Positions 28,820 through 34,780 of a stretch of 56,288 nucleotides of DNA are shown piece after piece. The notes below the pieces were generated by a model. The model did not search any database and was not told the DNA's origin. It saw only the letters and a program-made list of their open reading frames with translations. Source of the stretch: Suilimivivens sp045586385 (GTDB lineage: Bacteria; Bacillota; Clostridia; Lachnospirales; Lachnospiraceae); NCBI GenBank assembly GCA_045586385.1, contig JAZNAE010000087.1, forward strand, positions 1 through 56,288, given 5' to 3'. Position 1 is the stretch's first letter; the number at the start of each line of letters is the position of its first letter. Made by a program: the position numbers and the translations under genes.

Positions 28820-29419
28820 TTATCCTTTTAAAAGAATTCTTTCCAAATCCTCTACTGAAATCATTTCATATTCTGATGTAAAGAGCCGCTTTAGGGAATA
28901 CAAATAAACGACGCCCCAATAATAATCTGCCAGCTTCATACTTGAGCCATCTGCCATGCTTTTTTCCCTTTGTCCCTGCTCAATCAACTTCGCTGTATAA
29001 TTGTAAAGTTTCGTTTGATAAGTTGTCTCTTCTGAGGAATATGCCTCATTCTTTTCCAGTAACATTTGTGTATTCAGTGCAATCATCGCCGCAAAGGATT
29101 CTTCTTCTGCAAGACGCTTCAGCACCGTTTCAGACAACATTCGAAGCTTCTTCTCTGCAGAGATGGGCATCGCCACCAATAATTTCATTTTTTTTATCAT
29201 TTCGCTACTGTCCGCAACCCTTAGGATTTCACGAAACAATTCCTCTTTCGATTCAAAATAAATATAAATGGTTCCCTGGGCAATTCCTATATTCCTCGAT
29301 AAATCACTGATTTTCGTTCCGGCAAATCCATTTCGTGCAAAATACAATAATGATTTTTGCAAAATGGTGTTTCGCATTTCTTCTCTGATTTGCTGACAGC
29401 GTTCTTTAGACTTTGGCAT
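28820..29419 (-). CDS. TetR/AcrR family regulator of the SDR operon
   Basis: A 199-residue repressor with an N-terminal helix-turn-helix (RNTILQKSLLYFARNGFAGTKISDLSRN then GIAQGTIYIYFESKEELF) and a divergent C-terminal ligand domain. It is the first gene of an operon with the SDR, condensation-like and YczE-like genes. A perfect 12 bp inverted repeat overlaps its -10 box, so it very likely represses its own operon. Confidence 0.92.
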   Translation of the reverse strand: MPKSKERCQQIREEMRNTILQKSLLYFARNGFAGTKISDLSRNIGIAQGTIYIYFESKEELFREILRVADSSEMIKKMKLLVAMPISAEKKLRMLSETVLKRLAEEESFAAMIALNTQMLLEKNEAYSSEETTYQTKLYNYTAKLIEQGQREKSMADGSSMKLADYYWGVVYLYSLKRLFTSEYEMISVEDLERILLKG

Positions 29420-29431
29420 AATTCACCTCTT

Positions 29432-29461
29432 TTTATGAATGAATATTTGTTCATTCATAAA
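29432..29461. promoter_or_regulatory. TetR operator
   Basis: TTTATGAATGAA (29432-29443) and TTCATTCATAAA (29450-29461) form a perfect 12 bp inverted repeat with a 6-base spacer, a common TetR operator form, 12 bases upstream of the regulator's start. Confidence 0.85.
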
Positions 29462-29487
29462 TTAGCATATTTTTTTCAGGTTGTAAA
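29459..29487 (-). promoter_or_regulatory. Promoter of the TetR-SDR operon
   Basis: On the minus strand TTTACA (29482-29487), a 17-base spacer and TAATTT (29459-29464). The -10 box overlaps the operator by three bases. Confidence 0.6.
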
Positions 29488-29531
29488 GAGAGCGTTTTGG
29501 GGGAAATCCGGTGTTTTATTTGTTTGTAATG

Positions 29532-29563
29532 AAAAAATGCTCCGTAAATTTCTTTACGAAGCA
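29532..29563 (-). terminator. Terminator after the HEPN/MNT operon
   Basis: On the minus strand TGCTTCGTAAA pairs with TTTACGGAGCA (one mismatch), followed by six Ts. It lies about 95 bases after the HEPN stop. Confidence 0.75.
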
Positions 29564-29603
29564 CTTTCCTTCATTACATATAATTGTATTGTTACTAATT
29601 TGT

Positions 29604-29622
29604 ACCTATTTTAGAAAGGACT
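29604..29622 (+). repeat. 19 bp direct repeat, copy 1
   Basis: ACCTATTTTAGAAAGGACT occurs here and again at 30743-30761 just before tnpV, in the same orientation. Nothing plus-strand follows this copy, only a hairpin, so it may be a leftover leader of a deleted tnpV-like gene. Confidence 0.7.
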
Positions 29623-29641
29623 TGGTTTTTATACCAAGTCC
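29618..29641 (+). terminator. Terminator-like hairpin with no plus-strand gene
   Basis: GGACTTGGT (29618-29626) pairs perfectly with ACCAAGTCC (29633-29641), followed by TGCTTTTTCT on the plus strand. No plus-strand gene precedes it, which supports a deletion remnant. It could also help end the HEPN message on the minus strand. Confidence 0.55.
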
Positions 29642-29657
29642 TGCTTTTTCTTTCATA

Positions 29658-30059
29658 CTATATAGCCTTTTTATTGTCTAAAAATACTTTCACGTATTCT
29701 AAAAACTGCTCCGCTTTACTTATCTGTTCTTCCGCATCCTTTTTCGATGCCACAAAGAAATCTTCATAATCTGCATGTTCACGCATTTCCATCGCATTTT
29801 GAATAATCTTTGAAGCATCTTTTTGGAAATCACCCGTCTTAACATGATACTGATTAAAATGAGCAATTACTCCACTATGCTTGCTGCTATCAAATTCATC
29901 CAAAACATTCACAGCTCGCATTGCATGAAAAATTGCATAATAGGAACGATTCAAAGCCAATTTGTAACTCCCTGCATCGAACACATCCTTGGCATTCTTT
30001 AATTCCTCAATCGCACGCTCATATCTATATTTTGATAACTCCGTTATGCTGCCTGCCAT
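29658..30059 (-). CDS. HEPN domain protein, probable toxin of a HEPN/MNT pair
   Basis: A 133-residue all-helical protein of the HEPN family. NRSYYAIFHAMRAV holds the R-x6-H active-site pattern of HEPN RNases, and the later KHSGVIAHFNQYHVKTG segment is typical of the PF05168-type subgroup. In characterised HepT/MntA (type VII) systems the HEPN protein is an RNase toxin that the nucleotidyltransferase neutralises by adding AMP to it. The start overlaps the end of the MNT gene by 16 bases, with GGAG seven bases upstream, so expression is coupled. Confidence 0.85.
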   Translation of the reverse strand: MAGSITELSKYRYERAIEELKNAKDVFDAGSYKLALNRSYYAIFHAMRAVNVLDEFDSSKHSGVIAHFNQYHVKTGDFQKDASKIIQNAMEMREHADYEDFFVASKKDAEEQISKAEQFLEYVKVFLDNKKAI

Positions 30060-30373
30060 AAAATAACTCCATCCTTTTTCATATTCTTATAAAAAGGCAT
30101 TGTGTCTTCCCATACTTTAAATTTTTCATAATCAATGCGTAACACTGACAAAACTTTATTATATTCCAATTCTAAATCGACTATAATATCAGTCATACGT
30201 TCTTTCATATCAACATTTTCTTCACTTCTTAACATCACTGCTATATCTATATCCGATTCATCTGTCTGTGTACCTCTGGCAACAGATCCATACAATATGA
30301 CACTGACAAGCAAATCTCCGTAAATTTCTACTATTTCTGGAATAAGTTGTTGAAAAATTCTGCTGTCTTCCAT
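30044..30373 (-). CDS. MNT-type nucleotidyltransferase, probable antitoxin
   Basis: A 109-residue minimal nucleotidyltransferase. GSVARGTQTDESDIDIAV matches GS-x10-DxD, the catalytic signature of MntA-type enzymes; the two Asp residues bind Mg2+ and ATP. It presumably modifies and silences the HEPN protein encoded next. The ATG at 30373 is preferred to a GTG three codons upstream because GAGG lies eight bases before it. Both genes lie beyond the left end of the integrated element, on the old downstream flank of gdhA. Confidence 0.88.
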   Translation of the reverse strand: MEDSRIFQQLIPEIVEIYGDLLVSVILYGSVARGTQTDESDIDIAVMLRSEENVDMKERMTDIIVDLELEYNKVLSVLRIDYEKFKVWEDTMPFYKNMKKDGVILWQAA

Positions 30374-30403
30374 GATACACACCTCACTTTCTCTTACATT
30401 ATC

Positions 30404-30432
30404 ATTTTACACAATTTCGTGAAATTATACAA
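30404..30432 (-). promoter_or_regulatory. Promoter of the HEPN/MNT operon
   Basis: On the minus strand TTGTAT (30427-30432), 17 bases and TAAAAT (30404-30409). The spacer contains AATTTCACGAAATT, a short inverted repeat that could be an operator. Confidence 0.55.
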
Positions 30433-30574
30433 CTACTTTCAACTCACCAAACTAAGCCATCTATCTTTATCTGCATCAAATTTCGCTGCTTCTTGAAGTA
30501 TTAAGAGATTATGCAGAATTGTGATCCATCTGATATTATCATTTACAAAATGAATCAATAAACTTACACATAAA

Positions 30575-30603
30575 AACTCTCGGAAACTTAGTTCCCGGGA
30601 GTT
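30575..30603 (-). terminator. Probable original gdhA terminator
   Basis: On the minus strand AACTCCCGGGAAC pairs with GTTTCCGAGAGTT (minor mismatches), followed by TTTT. It sits 24 bases beyond the stop codon of the duplicated gdhA tail and has no other gene to serve. Confidence 0.7.
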
Positions 30604-30626
30604 CACTATTTCTATATATGCTTTGC

Positions 30627-30654
30627 TTACACAATTCCCTGCGCTGTCATAGCC
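30627..30654 (-). repeat. Duplicated 3' end of gdhA (left attachment site)
   Basis: These 28 bases match the end of gdhA at 41723-41750 at 26 positions. Read on the minus strand they encode AMTAQGIV and a stop, as gdhA does, and both differences are third-base synonymous changes. The run GGCTATGACAGC (30643-30654) is identical in both and is the likely crossover region. Upstream of it the codons no longer match gdhA. Confidence 0.85.
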
Positions 30655-30697
30655 GCTTCTAAGGTAACCGCATAATTTCTGGGGTTTTGAGGCCGTT

Positions 30698-30719
30698 TGT
30701 ATATCACGTGTATATAGTT
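30698..30719 (+). repeat. Left pair of 11-base integrase-arm-like repeats
   Basis: TGTATATCACG and TGTATATAGTT stand in tandem. They share the TGTATA core with four tandem repeats at the other end (41540-41583). Next to each set lies a related segment in opposite orientation (GGCCTCAAAA / GACCTCAAAA), as expected for the two ends of one element. Confidence 0.7.
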
Positions 30720-30742
30720 ATTGTCGGACAATTTCAAATAAC

Positions 30743-30761
30743 ACCTATTTTAGAAAGGACT
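30743..30761 (+). repeat. 19 bp direct repeat, copy 2, leader of tnpV
   Basis: ACCTATTTTAGAAAGGACT, identical to 29604-29622. Here it carries the AGAAAGGA ribosome binding site of tnpV. Confidence 0.7.
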
Positions 30762-30768
30762 GTAAATT

Positions 30769-31155
30769 ATGAATACTATTATTACTGAAAATGAAATCCA
30801 CTATGTTTTAAGCTCTGATGGAATGTATTATCCTGCTCTTAAATACGATACCGATGAACCTCATTACGGGAAATATGGTCTACTCCGGAAACGTTTTCTT
30901 CAGGAGCATCATAAGGGTTATTATACTGCGCTTTTGCTTCGTGGGAAGCTTACTGAGCATCTGAACCAAATCGGCGATGCTACCAATGTCCGCATGGATT
31001 TTCTTGTTTCCCAAATGCAAAAACGACAGCATATTGATGAATCCCTTAAATCTCGTGACCAGATTGCATGGGTTCGCGAGATGAATAATATTTATAAAAC
31101 TTCGGAAGAGATTGTTTTGCATGAAATAGTTTATTCATTTTCCCTGTATAAATAA
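30769..31155 (+). CDS. TnpV-like transposon protein
   Basis: A 128-residue protein of the TnpV type found in many clostridial mobile elements. The recognisable core is GKYGLLRKRFLQEHHKGYYTALLLRGKL followed later by WVREMNNIYKTSEEIVLHEIVYS. The molecular role is not established; it is probably a small DNA-binding or accessory transposition protein. It is the only gene at the left end on the plus strand, has AGAAAGGA before the ATG, and converges on the STAND gene. Confidence 0.75.
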   Translation: MNTIITENEIHYVLSSDGMYYPALKYDTDEPHYGKYGLLRKRFLQEHHKGYYTALLLRGKLTEHLNQIGDATNVRMDFLVSQMQKRQHIDESLKSRDQIAWVREMNNIYKTSEEIVLHEIVYSFSLYK

Positions 31156-31170
31156 TCTCATTCCATACAG

Positions 31171-31214
31171 ATGTTAATAAACAGCCAGCAATAACGCTGG
31201 CTGTTTATTAACAT
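31171..31214. repeat. Perfect 19 bp inverted repeat between convergent genes
   Basis: Positions 31171-31189 pair without a mismatch with 31196-31214 around AATAAC. It ends exactly where the stop codon of the STAND gene begins. It lacks a good T-run on either strand, although the AT-rich outer stem may serve that purpose; a bidirectional terminator or RNA-stabilising hairpin is likely. Confidence 0.75.
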
Positions 31215-33998
31215 CTAACTTTCTACCGACACAAAACAAACATTTTGTGCATATCTCTTCCCATCTTCCTCTACTCCTACAAAAGTAACGTCCCTTCCAA
31301 GTATTTCGTCTGACAAGTGAACATACTCTTTAAATGCGTTTAAGAACGTTAAATATGTAAGTCCTGGACTACTTGCACTTTCTACAATAATATATTTCTT
31401 CTCTGCATTATATCTAATTATTTTTCCATTTTTACGATTTGTCTCCTTAGCAAGTTTTTCGCATATTCGTTTATACCTATCTGCTATAACGCCCTTGCTG
31501 ATTCTCTTAATATTACGTTCTTCTTTTGCTAAATATTGTCTAGCCTCATCATATTTATCCATAGCACAATATATGTTTATTATCAATAAAACCCCTCGAT
31601 TATGATATTCTATTTCACGATATCTACTAAAAGGAAGTTCTACTAATTCCTTAAGAATACCCAATGCGTTTTCATAGTCCTTCTGTTTATCATATACTGT
31701 ACCATATGTATACAAGATGTCCATATGCAATTCCTTGGCTTTATTGTCATGCCTATCTATCTTTAAAACTTTTTGAATTGCAACTAATGCCTCCTGTATT
31801 CTATGAGTTGCTTGCATATAATCCCGATCTTCAACTAATACTTCTGCCCACTTTTTTAAATTTTCAGCAATAGAAGTATAATTAATTATCAAATGTTTAT
31901 TATGCGGAATCCCTTCAACCAATTCAAGTGCTTCCCTATACAGTTCGTCAGCTCTCTGAAAATCACCCAATCTACTAATAGCTTGAGCATATGAATTCAA
32001 AACTACATTATCCTTGGGAGATAATTTATATGCCTTTTCATAATAATTGTATGCTTCTTTTATCTTATCACTTTTACGTTTTATATTGCCCCAAACCAAC
32101 CAAATTTGAGTATCATCTTTGTTCAATTTGGACGCTTTTTCCATTAAAGCATCAGCCTCTGCCCAATGAGATTCCATAGATTCAATAATCGCCCAATTTC
32201 TATATATTGATGCAAAACGTGGTGCAATATCAACTGCTTTTTTAAAAGTATCCACCGCATCGAGATAGTTTCCTGCTTGATACTTTTGATATGCAGTTTG
32301 CGCTAACATCGATGCAATCTTTTCTTCTTCTGTCGTCGCTCCAAAATTGGAAAGACTAAATCTATACTGCACTTTAGCTCGTTCAGCTTCTTCTAGCGTT
32401 GTTTCTACTGTTACCATTCTGTCTTGTAATTGAGCTTTAATATCTCTATTTTTATCCAGTTCAACCTTAACATACCCTCTCGTCAATGGTAATAAAGAAT
32501 AATAACTGTTAATTTCACCATTATGCTTATTTACTTTCTGTTCTGGCAATATCAAAGATACAATGAGCAAGTCATGAATACAATCCTCAAAAGAAATATC
32601 ATCCAAATTGGATATATACTTAAGAACTCCTTTGGGAACCGCCTCATTGTCTAAACATAAGGCATATAATATACTTTTAGCCTCTAATGACAACTCAGAA
32701 AAAACTTGTTCAAAACAGAATCTTGATATATCGCTCGATTGTTCATTTATGCCATCAACTACAGACATAATATCTTTTCCAAGTGCTGCTTGTCCTAAAA
32801 CCCATTTGATAGCTAATGGGTAGCAATATACCTTCTTAACATAACTACGAATCAATGCTTCTTCTGCACTCTGTAAATCTTTTAATCCTTTTTCCTTGCA
32901 TATAATTCTAAATAAATGAATAGCATCTTTCTCTCTTAGTTCTTTTAAATCATATCGCCGCTCTACTTGTCCTAATCCTCTTCTGCTTGTAATAATAAAA
33001 TTTACATGAGGATGGGAATCCAAAATAAAGTTGATAATTCTTTCATCTGTAATAGTTTCCAAATTATCTATTATCAAAAGTACCCTATTACATGCATCAA
33101 ACAAATCATTAATATCGCTTTCTTTCTTATCATTATCTTCACCATAACTGTCTGAATCAAAACCAACAACATTTAATATAGTATCTAATAATTCATCATA
33201 ATTTTTTAATGTCGGTTCTAAATCTTCAATTCCCAAGTATGAAAGTTTATTTTCCTTTGCACTTACCCATACAATAAAATCATATTCAATAATATTATCT
33301 CGGATTATATCACTGACAATTTTCAAAGTAAGAGCAGATTTACCCACACCACCTGCACCTGCAATAGTAATAACTCTATGTGTATTAGATTTTAACATTT
33401 TAATGATTTTTTCTTCATCATCCGTTCTTCCAACAAAACCACCTTCATATTCATAATCCGCAATAGGTAAATTATTGATTATATTTGTAGCATATTCATC
33501 TTCATAAAATTCAATCGGCACTTTTGTTACCAATTCCTGCGGTGCCTCCAATAAGTTCTCTATAAATTCATCTAATGCCTCATCAGGCACAATCATTCCA
33601 TGATTTATTTTTTTTGACTCATCAATAAGGTTAGTCAAATCTGTATTAGTAAAATAACTTCTTATATGTGCAATTTTAATTCTTAAATCATATAGACTTT
33701 GCATTAATTCTTCAAAAACGCTTTTGGACAGCTTGGATATATCCATCACATATGAGTAATTATCCCTATACATTAAAATTTCTTTTATATGTATAAAGTC
33801 AATGTTTTCCATCAATGTTTCTAAATTTACTATCTCATTTTCACGCTTTTGAGCTGCAATCAAGACTCCTTTAGGAACAATTACTTCTAATTCATCTGCA
33901 ATTATTCCTAATTTTTCAATACATTTTTCTCTCAATATCTTTTCTAGTCTTGCAATAACTGTATATCCATAATCCCGTGCCTCAAATTTAAATTTCAT
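31215..33998 (-). CDS. HEPN-STAND NTPase-TPR-OB-fold protein, probable defence effector
   Basis: About 927 residues. Residues 1-125 are helical and carry RIKIAH (106-111), an R-x4-H HEPN-like motif. The NB-ARC-type STAND ATPase has VGRTDD (~189), Walker A GAGGVGKSA (214-222), Walker B LLIIDNLE (~307-314), FIITSRR (~334) and a CYPLAI motif (~392). TPR repeats run about 575-845. Residues 857-927 resemble a cold-shock-like OB fold (NGKIIRYNAEKKY, then GRDVTF). This suggests sensing, nucleotide-driven assembly and an RNase effector, as in antiphage STAND systems; that is inferred. I prefer ATG 33998 after GGAAG; a TTG at 34034 overlaps the toxin gene. Confidence 0.8.
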   Translation of the reverse strand: MKFKFEARDYGYTVIARLEKILREKCIEKLGIIADELEVIVPKGVLIAAQKRENEIVNLETLMENIDFIHIKEILMYRDNYSYVMDISKLSKSVFEELMQSLYDLRIKIAHIRSYFTNTDLTNLIDESKKINHGMIVPDEALDEFIENLLEAPQELVTKVPIEFYEDEYATNIINNLPIADYEYEGGFVGRTDDEEKIIKMLKSNTHRVITIAGAGGVGKSALTLKIVSDIIRDNIIEYDFIVWVSAKENKLSYLGIEDLEPTLKNYDELLDTILNVVGFDSDSYGEDNDKKESDINDLFDACNRVLLIIDNLETITDERIINFILDSHPHVNFIITSRRGLGQVERRYDLKELREKDAIHLFRIICKEKGLKDLQSAEEALIRSYVKKVYCYPLAIKWVLGQAALGKDIMSVVDGINEQSSDISRFCFEQVFSELSLEAKSILYALCLDNEAVPKGVLKYISNLDDISFEDCIHDLLIVSLILPEQKVNKHNGEINSYYSLLPLTRGYVKVELDKNRDIKAQLQDRMVTVETTLEEAERAKVQYRFSLSNFGATTEEEKIASMLAQTAYQKYQAGNYLDAVDTFKKAVDIAPRFASIYRNWAIIESMESHWAEADALMEKASKLNKDDTQIWLVWGNIKRKSDKIKEAYNYYEKAYKLSPKDNVVLNSYAQAISRLGDFQRADELYREALELVEGIPHNKHLIINYTSIAENLKKWAEVLVEDRDYMQATHRIQEALVAIQKVLKIDRHDNKAKELHMDILYTYGTVYDKQKDYENALGILKELVELPFSRYREIEYHNRGVLLIINIYCAMDKYDEARQYLAKEERNIKRISKGVIADRYKRICEKLAKETNRKNGKIIRYNAEKKYIIVESASSPGLTYLTFLNAFKEYVHLSDEILGRDVTFVGVEEDGKRYAQNVCFVSVES

Positions 33999-34026
33999 TT
34001 TCTTCCGTACCTTCTCTCTTATATAC

Positions 34027-34329
34027 TTACTCAATAAACACGTTTGTAATATCCTGATAACGATTCACCACTCGGTAAATCTCCACATACTCGTCCCCAA
34101 TCTTATACAACACCACATAATTCCCGGAAATCGCATATTTATAATCCGTTCGGAAGCTGACTCTTTTCGAAAGATCAGCTCCCATATGCGGAAATTGTTG
34201 TATATTTTCAATTCGTGTATAAATCTCTTCAATAGTTTTTACTGCCATTTCTTCATTGTCTTCGGCAATATACTCTTTAATGCTTTTTAAGTCCTCTGCC
34301 ACCAAAGGGTTGATCCGTAGTTTCATCAT
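34027..34329 (-). CDS. RelE/ParE-type toxin
   Basis: A 100-residue protein with the RelE/ParE fold pattern: MKLRINPLVAEDLKSIKEYIAEDN, then IENIQQFPHMGADLS, and the terminal beta strands YKYAISGNYVVLYKIGDEYVEIYRVVN. Members either cut mRNA on the ribosome or poison gyrase, and the sequence does not decide which. Only three bases separate it from the antitoxin gene. It ends 28 bases before the preferred start of the STAND gene, so all three may be co-transcribed. Confidence 0.88.
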   Translation of the reverse strand: MMKLRINPLVAEDLKSIKEYIAEDNEEMAVKTIEEIYTRIENIQQFPHMGADLSKRVSFRTDYKYAISGNYVVLYKIGDEYVEIYRVVNRYQDITNVFIE

Positions 34330-34332
34330 AGG

Positions 34333-34581
34333 CTATACCCCAACAGATGCTTTCAATTGTTCAAGGCTCATCCAAGCATCTTCATCTTTAACCGCAATTT
34401 CTGCCTCCTGCAACTTCATAAGCAACTTCTTCTCTGCCTTCTCACGCTCATAATCTTCAATATCCATAACCACAAACTTACCTCTTCCGTTCTTGGTTAG
34501 AAATACCGGTTCTCCAATTACACAATTTTTCAATACTTCATTATAATTTCTTAAATCTGATACAGGTAATATATTTGGCAT
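34333..34581 (-). CDS. Phd/YefM-type antitoxin
   Basis: An 82-residue antitoxin. MPNILPVSDLRNYNEVLKN is the usual Phd/YefM N-terminal DNA-binding start, followed by PVFLTKNGRGKFVVMDIEDYE and an acidic, helical C-terminus that would wrap the toxin. I start it at 34581, where AAAGGAAG lies upstream; the frame is open 12 codons further but without a site. A 14 bp perfect inverted repeat across the promoter is the probable autoregulatory operator. Confidence 0.88.
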   Translation of the reverse strand: MPNILPVSDLRNYNEVLKNCVIGEPVFLTKNGRGKFVVMDIEDYEREKAEKKLLMKLQEAEIAVKDEDAWMSLEQLKASVGV

Positions 34582-34628
34582 AAAATCAACTTCCTTTCTT
34601 AGATATAGTTTCTTCATCTTACATATAT

Positions 34629-34657
34629 ATTATACGAAAACAAGCTGTAAAATTCAA
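34629..34657 (-). promoter_or_regulatory. Promoter of the toxin-antitoxin operon
   Basis: On the minus strand TTGAAT (34652-34657), 17 bases and TATAAT (34629-34634), about 48 bases before the antitoxin start. The -35 region lies inside the inverted repeat. Confidence 0.7.
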
Positions 34658-34676
34658 CGTAAAATTTTACAGCTTG
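34641..34676. promoter_or_regulatory. Inverted repeat over the TA promoter
   Basis: CAAGCTGTAAAATT (34641-34654) and AATTTTACAGCTTG (34663-34676) pair perfectly around 8 bases. The overlap with the -35 box suggests an operator for the antitoxin-toxin complex. It could also help terminate the upstream nuclease gene. Confidence 0.65.
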
Positions 34677-34780
34677 TATGCAGATACTCTCTGTATTTGA
34701 CACATAATGTGAATATATTTAAGTCGTTTTATTTTTTAGTCATCTACGACTGATTTGCTGGAACGATTCAAGCCCCATAA

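Larger units (their letters stand above)
30433..30768. other. Gene-free left junction of the integrated element
   Basis: About 336 bases without a gene between the HEPN/MNT operon and tnpV. From left to right: unassigned AT-rich sequence, a minus-strand terminator (30575-30603), the duplicated end of gdhA (30627-30654), a pair of 11-base repeats (30698-30719) and the second 19 bp repeat (30743-30761). Each is listed separately. Confidence 0.7.
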
